Position numbers and translations under genes: made by a program. Below, in pieces: positions 1 through 10,019 of a stretch of DNA of 29,364 nt. The stretch's first letter is position 1; the number at the start of each line of letters is the position of its first letter. The notes beneath the pieces were generated by a model that saw nothing but the letters and a program-made list of their open reading frames with translations, searched no databases and had not been told where the DNA came from. The stretch comes from Penium margaritaceum (taxonomy: Eukaryota; Streptophyta; Zygnematophyceae; Desmidiales; Peniaceae), in the NCBI GenBank assembly GCA_023375785.1, contig SZWC01003594.1, forward strand, positions 66,922 through 96,285, in the 5' to 3' direction.

Positions 1-140
<140 letters not shown>

Positions 141-499
141 ACGCCCATAACCAACAGTGGAAACTTTTCATGTGGTTTTGCTCAAATGTGGGTCATGGGG
201 GAATGTTGATGTGGGGTATGAAACCATGCAAGTGATCTCTTTGCTTCAAGCACGCACACCACCATACACAAAGTTATGAATCTTCCCAATGAGCATGGAG
301 TTTTAGTGAGACGACAAGTCATGCACCTCCTCCACAATCCAAGGAAGCACAACTTCATACACATCAGAACATGCATGCAAACAACGTGCAAGTGCCACCA
401 CAGTGGAATACCACAATGTGGAGGACGTCACAAGGCAAGCACTTAAAATGTGCATTGAAATCTACTAGGGAGAGTCACGAACACGCAATAGACCAGTAG
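141..499. other. No gene seen; possible 3' flank of element A
   Basis: No coding similarity is visible on either strand. The only notable spot is 191-210 on the plus strand, where a CATGGGGGA tract is followed by TGTTGATG. This closely resembles, in the opposite orientation, the polypurine-tract/LTR junction of elements B and D (CATGGGGGAG then TGTTGG). It could be the 3' end of another decayed copia element, or chance. Confidence 0.4.
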
Positions 500-940
500 C
501 ATGTTCAATAGACTTGAACATGCCAGTGCTTAGAGCCTTAGTGAGAAACTCTCAAAATCACTTACGCATGTCGACATAGAAAACTTCGACCTCCCTCATT
601 CTGATGCGCTCACGTGCACAGTGATTCTCCATGTTGATGTGCTTTGTGTGCGTGTGGTGTATGCCACCATGCTTAAGATACACACATGGACAGGCACACA
701 CAGATGTTGGAGCAACAGGCACAATCAGATGCCCTCACATGTATCTACGCCAAGTGCAACATGTCCGGCCTTGGTGGAGCTGCTCATCACACACCCATGT
801 TTTCCACTCTTCCATGAGACAAGAAAGAAATACGCGGATGGACTCCGAGTGTTGGTACCATGATTCTAGTCCTTGTTAGTGCATCCATAGACAACGACTG
901 ATGGCGGTGCACAAAAGAATATTCCAAAATGCGTTTTTAA
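500..940 (-). pseudogene. Copia RNase H remnant of element A
   Basis: Minus-strand reading in mixed frames gives recognisable copia RNase H blocks: WKSGKHGCV, then VALGVDTCEG (family VALGAGTCEA), then HHTHTKHINMENH (family HHSRTKHINVEHH). The acidic residues expected at the active site are lost: the first block reads TNKD and then a stop where intact copies have TDSDW, and the second reads KAGHVAL in place of AEAEYVAL. At least two internal stops and a frameshift are present. It cannot encode a working nuclease. The assignment rests on side-by-side comparison with the intact RNase H of element E in this same window. Confidence 0.85.
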
Positions 941-1468
941 GGGGGTGTAGCGAACAACACTAAGGACAGCCTCAAGATTGCGAGCCCAAGGCTACTATGA
1001 GAACTCTGCAGGGAAGTTGAATCCAAACACCACATCAGCAGGCACATGAGCAACCCAATCATGATGAGGTAGTCCGTGGCATCCACCAGCTTTCTCGGCA
1101 GTGACACATCCAATGGCTTTAGCATGCATGACCCGCTGGGAACATGATTCAACAAAGCCAAGAAGCTCTCCCATAAANTAGACAACAACTGAGGGCGGTG
1201 CACAAAGGAACATTCCAAAATGCGTTTTTAAGGGGGTGTAGCGAACAACACTAAGGACAGCCTCAAGATTGCGAGCCCAAGGCTACTATGAGAACTCTGC
1301 AGGGAAGTTGAATCCAAACACCACATCAGCAGGCACATGAGCAACCCAATCATGATGAGGTAGTCCGTGGCATCCACCAGCTTTCTCGGCAGTGACACAT
1401 CCAATGGCTTTAGCATGCATGACCCGCTGGGAACATGATTCAACAAAGCCAAGAAGCTCTCCCATAAA
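888..1468. repeat. Assembly seam 1: 290-bp direct copies around a single N (1178)
   Basis: Bases 888-1177 are repeated as 1179-1468 with only a few substitutions near the start of the copies. The lone N at 1178 sits exactly between them. Five other N sites in the window show the same arrangement, so this is best read as two overlapping contig ends joined without merging. Confidence 0.9.
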
Positions 1469-1930
1469 ATACACACCCTTGTGAACATGAAAATGGCAAC
1501 TCTGATGGTTGCCCTCAAGCTCCATGCCAAGGAAAACCTTCCCTGGACCAAGGTCCATCTCGTAGGCCGACAAGATAAGCATCTTGACTGAGTGGATTCC
1601 GGATGGAGTGGGTGAGGCAATGAGCAAGTCATCCACGCAGACCAAGATGGCTACAAGAGGCTCAGACGGACGGCTGAGGAAGAGCGTAGGGTCAACAACA
1701 CTACGTCAATAACCACATCTCTCAAGACTGGACATGATCTCTATGTTCCAGAAATGAGACATTTTTTTGAGTGTGTACAAGGCCTTGAGCAAGCCCCAGA
1801 CCTTGTCTGTGCTGTCCGTGAAATAGGGCGGTTAGACCATGCATTCTCCATGTAAGAATGCATTGTTCACATCTATCTGGGTGCAAAGAAGCCTGTCAAT
1901 GAAATCAATATGAATGTGGCACAGGAGGTT
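937..1930 (-). pseudogene. Copia reverse transcriptase remnant of element A
   Basis: On the minus strand the order is VNNAFLHGE (about 1870), a KALYTLK block, FLSRPSEPLVAILV, the catalytic-site version CVDDLLIASP (about 1640; YVDD in intact copies), VFLGMELE (about 1525), and the downstream DATDYLIMIG connection. The two catalytic Asp residues survive, but stops interrupt the frame before VVDPTLF and near the palm start. The region between 888 and 1468 contains an assembly-type duplication, so one copy of the DATDYL block is probably not real. This is a dead fragment of a copia pol. Confidence 0.85.
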
Positions 1931-1981
1931 GTGCAACAGCTCAACATGTGAAAGTGGGTGTCAGGGTGTAAAATACACCAG

Positions 1982-2211
1982 TGTACATGCGGAGAATGCT
2001 TGTATTGATGAGGGCACACAAAACAAAGGATCACAATGAAGATCGTGTAGCATCACATGACCCGTGCAGCACAGAGACACCTGAGCTACACCGCAACTGA
2101 GGGAGAATTCATTGGCTAATTAGCAAGTCATGTGAAAGAGAGTCAAGAGCAAGCACTTATAGCACATTAGAAAGGAAGGGCTCCCTCCCAAGATCCACAA
2201 TTCATACAACA
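1982..2211 (-). mobile_element. Candidate short copia-type LTR
   Basis: On the minus strand the segment begins TGTTGTATG and ends CATGTACA. It is directly preceded by a purine-rich AAGGGGGTGGG tract (2212-2222), as expected for the start of a 3' LTR. A TATAAG motif lies about 50 bases inside (near 2160). The length of about 230 bp fits small plant copia LTRs. I see no second copy and no matching target-site duplication, so it may be a lone or decayed LTR. It abuts the point where element A breaks off. Confidence 0.45.
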
Positions 2212-2569
2212 CCCACCCCCTTGAACCAGTAGCAACTGACTTGAACCGGCATGAATAAAATAAACGATATAAAATGGGCCAAGGGAGATGAAGGAGGAAT
2301 GCTGCAAGGTCATGTGGTGCATACCACCAAAGTCAAGGATTTATAAGCCACCAGACACTTGCATAGATGGGAGAATACAACTAATAGTAATGGCAACAAC
2401 AGGGATTTGCATGAAGAAGAATGACCATTGGTGGCAACACAGTTGGGTAGGGTGACAAACTGTCAATCACCAACCCACAACACATCATCAGAAGGCAGAA
2501 AGCCCTCAACATGTTGGAGAGATGCTCCTCACCACGGCAATAGCGACTCCAAAAAGGAACACCAAAAAG
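2212..2569. other. Non-coding stretch, nothing recognised
   Basis: AT-richer than the copia bodies, with no open frame and no copia protein blocks on either strand. Apart from the purine tract next to the candidate LTR, it holds only short repeats such as two TTGAACC copies near 2222 and 2241. It could be the internal part of a miniature LTR element belonging to 1982-2211, but no primer-binding site was found. Confidence 0.4.
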
Positions 2570-2690
2570 ACAAGCCCAAGTGGCCTAGTGGTTAATGGTA
2601 TCCACCTCTAGAGGCAGGGGCCCGAGTTCAAGTCCCACAAGATGAATCTCTGTCATGCCTCAAGGGAGGTGGAAAACAAGTAACAAGAAG
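2570..2690 (+). mobile_element. tRNA-derived SINE (head region)
   Basis: Perfect RNA polymerase III internal promoter boxes are present. The A box is TGGCCTAGTGG at 2581-2591 and the B box is AGTTCAAGTCC at 2625-2635, about 33 bases apart. When folded as a tRNA, the T stem and acceptor stem do not pair, so this is a tRNA-derived head rather than a working tRNA gene. Plant SINEs have this layout. The 3' end is not clear: I see no poly(A) or poly(T) tail and no target-site duplication, so the right boundary is a guess. Confidence 0.7.
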
Positions 2691-2694
2691 CTAG

Positions 2695-2960
2695 CTCAAC
2701 TTCTAGAGATCTTCACTAAGTTTCTAGAACGCTAGGGTAAGGTCCAGGAAGGTAGCACACCTTCTAGAAGGGGTGACTTGTCCTACAAGGCATCTAGAGG
2801 TGTCTTGGTCTTCTGGATACCTTCCTTCCTCCCAGAAGCAAGCTGAGGAATCTAGGAAGGGGTAGAATCTCCTAGAGGAGGGAAGGGTTGCCTTCTTAGG
2901 TGGGAAAGTGGACAGCCTACCAAGGCACACTCTAAAAGTCATTGAACCTGCTAGGAAGCT
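2695..2960. repeat. CTAG-rich interspersed motif cluster
   Basis: About eight CTAG-centred motifs fall within about 260 bases, among them TCTAGA or TTCTAGAA near 2702, 2722, 2762 and 2789, and CTAG again near 2852, 2869 and 2950. TTCTAGAA has the TTCnnGAA form of a heat-shock-element core. No protein frame is convincing. It may be part of a decayed repeat element; its function is unknown. Confidence 0.5.
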
Positions 2961-3150
2961 TCATATCTGGCATGCTTTGGTGTTTTGGAAAGCTTAGATC
3001 AGTGGCTAAAAGATTCCACCGCTTGTGATCCTTGATCAAATACCTCATCCTCAGTTAATTGAGGCCAAAACTATTGCCACGCTCTCGAACCAGTTTTCTT
3101 CCATCCATGGAACCAGTTGCCTCCACAGTTTCATTCTCTCCAAAAACAGA
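2885..3150. repeat. Flanking repeat, left copy (beside element B)
   Basis: Two blocks here (about 2885-2932 and 3101-3149) are near-identical to one continuous block at 11911-12007, on the other side of element B. Shared words include AGGTGGGAAA, TGGACAGCCTACCAAGG, CCATCCATGGAACCA and TCTCCAAAAACAG. The left copy carries about 165 extra bases between the two blocks. Divergence of several percent rules out a simple assembly overlap. Its nature is unknown. Confidence 0.75.
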
Positions 3151-3157
3151 TATACTT

Positions 3158-3996
3158 TACAGCAGGTTGGGGCAGCTGCGTTGTTCATGCAGCGTGCGGG
3201 CTTCTACGCTCGTTGCTTAAGTCTGCTGCCCCCTCAGTCTGTTGCTCTAGAGACTAATTCTGGAAGCTCTGGGTTTGTTACTCAGAAGTGCGCGCACCAG
3301 TGTTAGCGCTAGAAAGCACCTGGAAATTGAAAGCAACTGATTAGCAATGAAGAATGAGCAACAATGGGAGATCCCTCCAAGTTTTAGCTTCCCCCTACTA
3401 GTGTAGAACTTGTTACTCAGCTAACCGGCAAATCAGAAAATAGTCATAGACCTATTTTCTGGCAGGCAGAGTTTTCTTGGTGAGCCCTGCCAGACGCCCG
3501 ACAGCCCAAAACACGGGCGTCGTCCGTTTTTCCTGAAAACTGGATCATACCATAATACCAACGCCGCAAACGCAGTCATGCAGTTAGAATCAGCTGAAAA
3601 AATAGCAGCAAGGAGTTATGGCTGCTCGAACCCAAGCAATGCCTACGACAGTCAGTGATGCCAAACAGGGCCACACAGCAGGAGACATGGACCCTAGGCA
3701 CAACATGATGCTGCAGACGCAATGCCACAACCAGAAATAGCGCTGGGTGCATGCAAATAGCATTTGCAGTGGCAGTGACTGCCGATGGCCCGACCGCCGA
3801 GGAGGCCTGCCAATGGAGCTAAGCGCATCGCCGGATGGAGGAGGCTCAAGCGAACGGTGCATGGGCCTCAACACGCGTCGGCTCCACTGAGCGACACTCC
3901 AGTAGCGTCGAGTCTCGCCGTCAGTCATTTGCAAACTGATGTACACAAGCCGGGAGGACACAACAGAGTACAATGAGGGATGCACGAAACCTAACA
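3158..3996 (-). repeat. 3' LTR of element B
   Basis: Pairs with 11072-11909 over its whole length. On the minus strand it starts TGTTAGG (TGTTGG in the other copies) right after the polypurine tract. The other end, near CCTGCTGTA, is fuzzy: a T-rich extension of about 13-18 bases beyond the CAGCAGG word is partly shared between copies and may belong to the LTR. An inverted pair GACGCCCG/CGGGCGTC lies near 3491-3519. Confidence 0.88.
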
Positions 3997-4006
3997 CTCC
4001 CCCATG
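3997..4006 (-). other. Polypurine tract of element B
   Basis: The plus strand CTCCCCCATG reads CATGGGGGAG on the element strand, immediately before the LTR start. This is the expected position and composition of the plus-strand primer. The same tract is found in element D at 15433-15442. Confidence 0.8.
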
Positions 4007-4103
4007 ACTCACGGGCGCAATGCATATGTGCGGGCAGAGACACAGTCAATGACTAGACTCCCTCGCACCACACAAAAACGCAAGCAAGGACAAAGAGATC
4101 CAC

Positions 4104-5860
4104 TCACGGACGCACGCCCACCGAACTCATAGCCTTCTTCAACGAGTCGCGCTTCAGTGCCTTGGTCAAGAAGTCAGCCAATAGTCGTGCTGTCTCCCAC
4201 ACGATGCTCATGCTGCCGTCATGCAACACCAAACGCACATAGTGATACTCAACGTTGATGTGCTTTCTGCGTGTGTGATGCATGCTGTCATTGTCGGCGA
4301 TGGCTATGGAACTTTCATTGTCACAATGCAACGTGATGGATGCGACAGACAGGCGCAACTCAGACAACAGACGATGCAACTACACACTCTCACACGTGCC
4401 TGAGCCAAGAGCAACGTACTCAGCCTCAGTAGTGGTGCGCGCAATACACCCCTGTTTGCTGCTGCGCCAGGACACAGCTATGCCGCTAATCAGATTGATC
4501 CAGCCTGTGCGACTCTTACCGTCCAGTCTGCCGGCCCAGTCACTGTCGGTGTAGCCCACCGCGACAACAGACGACTGGCGGTGGAACATGAGACCTCGCC
4601 GAGGAGTCGAGACGACGTAGCGTAGTACTCGGATCGCGACCTCGTAGTGGAGGTGATGCGGCTCCTGAGAAAACAGGGCCAGGAGGTTGACGACGAATGC
4701 GACGTCTGGGCGCGTCGTCGTCGCCAGGAACATCAATGACCCGATGAGTCGCAGGTACTTGGTCACGTCAACTGGCTCCCCCACAACACCTGGGTCATGA
4801 CTCTTCAGATTCACCCGGCCATCGGGTGATATGGGTGAGGATGCGCTCGGCACGAGTGATAGATCCTTCGCAAAGCGGGTGGACAGAGTCTGTACATAGG
4901 CGGCCTGGTGGATGTGGAGGATGCCCTACGAGCGATCATGCTCGAGCTCCATGCCCGGGAAGACTCTAGCAAATCCGACATCCTTCATCTGCTAGGCGGT
5001 GTGCAGCAAGCCCTTGACACTCTGGATGGAAGCCGTGTCTTGCGACACAACGAGGACATCGTTGACGTAAACCAGAACAACGACGAAAGTCTGGCCTCGC
5101 ACACTGACAAACACTGGGCGATTAGCGGTACTGCGCTGGAGTCCGCCTCGAAGGAGCGTGCTAATGATTTCTTGGTTCGAGCACCGAGGCAACTGCTTCA
5201 GGCCATATAGGGTCTTACGTAGTCGCCAGACTCTCCCAATGCCATCTTCGAAGCCTGGGGGCTGCACCATATAGAGCTCCTCACCCTCCAGTGAACCATG
5301 GAGAAAATCATTGCTCACATCCATCTGATGCACCTCCCACGCATGCCGGGCGTCCGGGCTAAAGAGCGCTCGGCTAGTGGAGAACCGGCCAACTGGGGCA
5401 ACGATCTGGTCGTAGTTGACCCCAGGAATTTGGACAAACCCCTTGGTTGTAAGGCAGGCCTTGTACTTGTCCAAGGACCCGTCGGGCTTCCACTTGCGCC
5501 GAAAGACCCACTCGGCATCGATGTACTTCCGACCTGGAGGAAAGGTTGACGAGGTCGTACACATGGTGCTGTCGGATAGCAGCGAGCTCATCGGCGCAAG
5601 CAGCGTCCCAGTGTGTAGCCTCAGGAGAGGCTCGTTCCTCACGCAGGGTAGCAGGGTCCTCCGGGCGTGTTGTGGAGCGGACTGAGAGAGCGTGTGCATC
5701 TTGAGTCCCAGGTGGTATGCGCGGGAGTGCAGCCACGACAGCGTGCCGATGCTCGTAATGAAGCATGGCGTAGCCTAGTGCGAACCCAGGTGAAGGTCTA
5801 CAATGATGGCCGAGGTGGTCAAGCCGAGGGCCTTGGTGCCAAAGTCCCACTCACGACCGT
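4104..5860 (-). pseudogene. Reverse transcriptase and RNase H of element B (dead)
   Basis: Read from 5860 down, the blocks are HWDAACADELAAIRQHHVYD, a WVFRRKWKPDGSLDKYKA start, MDVSNDFLHGSLEGEELYMV, VWRLRKTLYGLKQ, and the catalytic motif as YVND instead of YVDD (near 5060), which loses a metal-binding Asp. After that come MELEHD, the connection with TTRPDVAFVVN, and RNase H with TDSDWAG, TEAEYVAL and HCDNES, ending KKAMSSVGVRP. The RNase H acidic residues are kept. In-frame TAG stops lie where element D has Tyr (HTAY), Gln (DRSQ) and Trp (CESVW), and frames change in RT. It would copy RNA into cDNA in an intact element. Here it cannot. Confidence 0.9.
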
Positions 5861-6018
5861 GGGACTGGAGGAGACACGTGGAGACACGGGGGGTCGAGGC
5901 GCCACGGAGCGCACTGCCACGGTCTGCGCGCTCACTGACGGTCGGGGTCGGAGGTTGCCGCCTGGGCCACGTGTGTAGCGTGGCAGGACAAGAGATGGCA
6001 TTGAGTCCAACGGGCCAA

Positions 6019-6560
6019 TGGAGGCAGACGGGGTTGCTAGCCCGGAGGGGCCACCAGATGCAACAAGGGCAGCTAGAGCTGCTGGCTTGGAGGGGCTAGT
6101 GGACACACTGAAGTTGCTAGCCCGGAGGGCCCAACGGACGCAATTGGGGCTGACGATCTGGAGGGACCAGCGGACGCGACTGGGGCTGTCGACCCAAAGG
6201 GACCAGAGGACGCGACTAGGGCTGCAGGTCTGGAGGGACTTGCGGACGGGATTGGGGCTGCCGGCCCGGAGGGACGAGCGGACGCGACTTGGGCTGCCAG
6301 CCCGAAGGGACCAGAGGACGCGACTGGGACTGCCAGCCCGGAGGGACTAGCGAACGCGTCTAGGGCTGCCGGCCCGGAGGGAGTAGCGGAAATGAATGGG
6401 GCTGCTGGCCCTGAGGGACCAGCGGACGCGTCTGGGGCTGCCGGCCCAGAGAGACTAGCGAAATGACTGGGGATGTTGGCCCGGAGGGACCAGCAGACGC
6501 GACCGAGGCTTCCGCCTCAGAGGGACCGGTGGACACGACTGGGGCTGCCGGCTGAGAGGG
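6019..6560 (-). repeat. 36-bp tandem repeat coding a Pro/Ala/Ser linker (element B)
   Basis: About fifteen degenerate 36-bp units, for example a GAGGGACCAGCGGACGCGAC core followed by TGGGGCTGCCGGCC. On the element strand each unit codes about 12 residues of the pattern PSxPxAPVxSAG. The array lies between the integrase C-terminus and the start of RT, matching the array in element D at 17455-17925. Unit number differs between the two elements. Single-base indels put some units out of frame. Confidence 0.85.
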
Positions 6561-6599
6561 ATTGAGGGATGTGCCACCCGGAAGTGGTAGGACGGATGA

Positions 6600-8369
6600 C
6601 GGACTCACCACCGCTCCATGCGATGGGATAAACACGGACAAGCCAGAGCAAATGAGGTCACGAGGAGACATGTCCTCAAAGAAGAGGGCATCCTGGGACT
6701 CGACGATGTACTGTCGGGAGGGATCTCAAAAGCGCCAGGCCTTTTACTGACTAGAGACACCGAGGAAGGTGCAAGGAGGCCCGCGGGGGGCGAGGTTGCC
6801 GCCCTGCTGCTGGGCGGACAGCCACACAATGGCCACGCAGCCCCAGACACGAGCCGGGCGGAGGTAAGCTCGCTAACCACACCAATGCTCGTACGGCGTG
6901 GACTAGCGGGGAAGGGGATTGTGCATAATCCGGTTCCAGACCCAGGTTATGTAGGCCATAGCTTCAAAATGTAAGCCATCGGAGAGACCGGACTCGACCC
7001 GCATGATGCGGACGGCGTCGGCCATGGTACAGTTCCATCGTTTGGAGGCACCGTTTTGGGCGGGCGTGTAGGGAGCGGACGTCTCATGGTGGATCCCGTG
7101 TAAGGCACGAAAGGTCGTGGCCTCACCCATGTGCTCACCACCATGAGTGCGGCCACACTCGTGCTCCGCAAGGACAAGCCAGTCTTGGATGGCTTGGGCG
7201 ACGTCGCTTTTCTGTTGAAGGCAGAAGACCCAGCGGTAGCGAGAGTAGTCGTCAGTGAGGGTGAAGACATAGCGGCAATGCTCGCCGACTAACTCGGTGG
7301 GGAGAGGGCCAACGACGTTGGAATGGACAAGGTCGAGAGGGGCGGATGCACGAGAGGAAGACAAAGGGTACGTGGACTGGTGCATCTTCCCCTGAGCGTA
7401 ATCAATGCATTCAGTGGGGCATGGGAGGGGGAAAGTCTCCGGGTCAATGCCCTTGGCCGACTGGGTGCGGAGCATGCTTTCTACGGCGGTAGAGTGGACG
7501 TGGCAAAGGCGACGGTGCAAGAGGCGAGTGTGTGAAGGAGAAAGCATGCTGGTGACAAACACATGGCCTGTGGCGGCCGACGGGGAGGAGACGGAAGGGG
7601 AGGCGGAGAGGCAAGGTACATGCCATAGGTTGTCACGGGCGGTGGCGTGCAGTACGACAAGACCAAACGGACGCAACGACACAATGCCAACACCACGCAA
7701 GTGCACAATGTCCACGTTCATTCGGTCAAGGGCAGTGACGGACAGGAGGCTGAGCTCGAGACCAGGGACAAAGAGGTCATCGGTCAAGAAGACGTCACTG
7801 GTAAGACCACTGAAACGAACGACGCCAACACCACGGACAGGCAACACCTGTCCGGAGCTCGTCCGGACAGCGGAGACATTGCCTATAGGATTGAGCATAT
7901 TGAAGGCCTCACCAGAGGCCGTCATGTGATGCGTGGCCTCGGAGTCGATGATCGAGTTCTCAGCGGCGTCCTGGACCAAGGTCGCCACATCACTAACGGT
8001 CACATGACAGAAAGCTAGGGACGTGGATGCGGTGGAACAAGGCGCAAACCGAGACTGCCAATCGTCAAGCCACGCAAAGTCGTCATGGGAAGGGGTAGAA
8101 GATACCATGGGAGACGACAAGACACATGAGGAAATGGGACATGCCCGTAGTTTAGTCTCAGTCATGCAGGGCTGGACAGGATAGCAGGAGGTGATGCAAC
8201 TCACACTTCCCTGGGGAGGAGGGCGTGTCAGGCCGAGCGGGAGTGCGATGAACTGCTCCAGCTGACTCTCACGGGAGGGCGGCCCGGGAGTGTAGACCGA
8301 GTGCGGAGTGATGGCACCGGAGCCAGGGTAAGGGAGGGATTGTGCCGGTGATGGGAACGGAGGCACCAA
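6600..8369 (-). pseudogene. Protease and integrase of element B (catalytic residues lost)
   Basis: A long minus-strand frame (8369 to 6903) carries a copia aspartic protease and then integrase. The protease motif reads DSEATHHMT where D and E have DSGATHHMT, so the invariant Gly is Glu. The integrase zinc finger keeps HRRLCHVH but ends CIDY instead of CIDC. Of the three catalytic acids, the first is HSNVVG (HSDVMG in D), the second is removed by an in-frame loss of about seven residues (GRTHGGEHMG against a version holding FRSDRGGEY), and the third is NGASKRWN (NGVSERWN). After WNRIMHNPLPR a TAG ends the frame. The C-terminal part continues to about 6600 with TAG, TAA and TGA stops (ARVWGCVA, TFLGVS, DALFFED blocks). 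Confidence 0.93.
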
Positions 8370-9812
8370 CGGCTGCGGATAGTACTACTGCGACGCTGGT
8401 TTGTGCTGGAGTGGCGGAGCTGTCGGAGTGGCGGAGCTGCTGGACGAGGTCGAGGTGTCAGGGCAGGCGATAGCTACGGCAGCAAAGGCGAGACGGCGCT
8501 CCCGCTAGCGACTCATGGTGGCGATGACGCGTGCGTCGTCCGTCGGTAGAGGGCACGTGTACCACCCGTGCCCGGGCTGGCCACAGTTGTGGTAGACCGA
8601 GCCAGCGCCGCTGGACCCGGTCGTTGGTTGCTAATGCTGCTACTGTGGCCGACCCTTGCCTTTCTTGTTCCGGCTTTTCTTCTTCTTCCCCGAAGACGAT
8701 AAGATAGCTGCGGCAGGGTAAGCGACTGCCACGGAGGCGATGGCAGGGGAGGCGATGGTAGGGAAGGCAAGAGTCTCCATGCGCTGGAGTTGCGACTCCA
8801 GATGAGCTTCCTCAATGTGGAGGAAGAGCTCATATGCCCAAGGCATGAGGGTGCCCTGGGCTGCCATGGTGGAGAGGACGTCTTGGGGGTAGTGCATGAA
8901 GACATCCGTATACGCGCTGGTGGCGCCGCATTTGATGGTGAGGAGTGCAGCCAGAGGGGGTGGGGCAGATCTGTCGAGACGCCGAAGGATGTCCTCCGCC
9001 CGCTGCCAGTAGGCAGTGATCGTCTTGGTCTCCCCCATGTGTAGGGAGATGAACTCCCGTAGCAGACAGCTGGTCTCAGCTTCGCTGGAGATGCAATGGG
9101 GCCGGGTGAGGACGTGCCACACGGCTGTAGGGTCGGGGGTGGCACTAGCGGTAATGTTGCCAAGGAAGGCTCTAGGGCTAGGCGAGAAGCCGTAGGGGCG
9201 ACTGGCACTAGGGCATGGACGGCGCGACCAGCGTCATACAACTGGTCAGCCTGGGTGGGGTCATATGGGAGGGTGTAGTATGCCCACAGGCCCTCACCCT
9301 GCGCCCAGATCCGAAAGCTGAGCTCCCAGCTTCGGAACTGCTCGTCGGCCTGAAGTGGCGGGGTTGGCGTCTCAAATTCCTTTTGCCTGCGGACGGCGTC
9401 CAAAGTGGGGCCAAGGACGGAGGTCACCGTCTGCCATTGGCGCTGAGTTTGCTCCTAAGCCAGGTAATGCGTAGTAGCGGACACAACGGGGTGGGCGTGC
9501 CTGGGAGGGCTGAATGGTGGCAGTAGACAGGTGACGGAGTGGGAGGCCAATGGCTCCAGCGCTACGAGCTGTTGCGTCAAAGCGACAAGCTATTGCTCAA
9601 GAGCAACCAAGGGGTCAAGGTTGCCGCCATCGACGCTAGATGGCTGCTGCTGCTGCTACTGCTACTGCTACTACTGCTGCTACTACTGTTGCTGCTGCTG
9701 CCGTGCTGCTGCTGCTGCTGCCGTGCTGTTGCTGCTGCAGCTGCTGGAGGAAAGGGGGATTGGGTGTCCCCCCAATATAGGAGGACCCCTCCTCAGAGGG
9801 GCTGTTAGTCAT
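8370..9812 (-). pseudogene. Gag of element B (disrupted)
   Basis: The best start is the ATG at 9812-9810 (MTNSPSEEGSS), which aligns with MAGTPSEEGSS of element D. The order is: Gln/Ala/Ser tract with a frame change; LDPLVALEQ heptad-like stretch; core KEFETP, SWELSFRIWAQGEGLWAYY, GRAVHALVPV; helical LHMGETKTITAYWQRAEDI; basic KKKKSRNKKGKG; then a zinc knuckle near 8552-8594. The knuckle reads YHNCGQPGHGWYTC, so its first Cys is Tyr. In-frame TAG codons lie at 9590-9592 and 9455-9457 and around the knuckle, and a frame change is seen in the core. An intact Gag would form the particle and bind element RNA. Confidence 0.9.
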
Positions 9813-9972
9813 GGTGGCTTATGGTGCCTCTCTTCCCCTTTTGTTGTTTGGTTTTCTTGTGCTGCCGATGTCAGTAGTGACATCAGCCGAGTATGGCTAA
9901 CGTCAGCAGAGGCTACTACGGTGTGTGTAATGATACTGCCTTTTTTTATCTTTTTGTTGATGAGGTCAGTAG

Positions 9973-10000
9973 TGACGTCAGCGGACGGCCGCTGACGTCA
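9973..10000. promoter_or_regulatory. 28-bp inverted repeat of two TGACGTCA palindromes
   Basis: A perfect inverted repeat: arm TGACGTCAGCGG (9973-9984), spacer ACGG, arm CCGCTGACGTCA (9989-10000). Each arm contains the self-complementary TGACGTCA, the core bound by CRE/TGA-type bZIP factors. Related copies lie nearby (TGACATCA near 9874, TAACGTCA near 9899) and in element D. A regulatory role is inference; a structured RNA is the alternative. Confidence 0.5.
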
Positions 10001-10019
10001 GTAATGGTTAATGTAGCCG

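Larger units (their letters stand above)
500..1981 (-). mobile_element. Element A: truncated, decayed Ty1/copia fragment (RT and RNase H)
   Basis: Read on the minus strand, this stretch carries in order the RT core, the post-RT connection and the copia RNase H, so it is the 3' half of a copia pol. No gag, protease, integrase or paired LTR is attached. The RNase H part resembles element E more than B or D: SVVVYG, WKSGKHGCV and a VPV stretch align with SVVVDG, WKSGKQGCV and VPI of E. The right end stops next to a candidate LTR starting at about 1982, which may have truncated it. Many stops and frame changes show an old insertion. A seam duplicates 290 bp inside it. Confidence 0.85.

Noticed and set aside
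2573..2650. A functional tRNA gene
   Set aside because: A and B boxes are perfect, but neither the T stem nor the acceptor stem pairs, so it is only tRNA-derived.
3590..4012. A 140-residue open frame shared with 11545-11949
   Set aside because: Both lie in the LTRs of element B and are similar because the LTRs are copies. No known domain, and the frame is shortened in the LTR of D.
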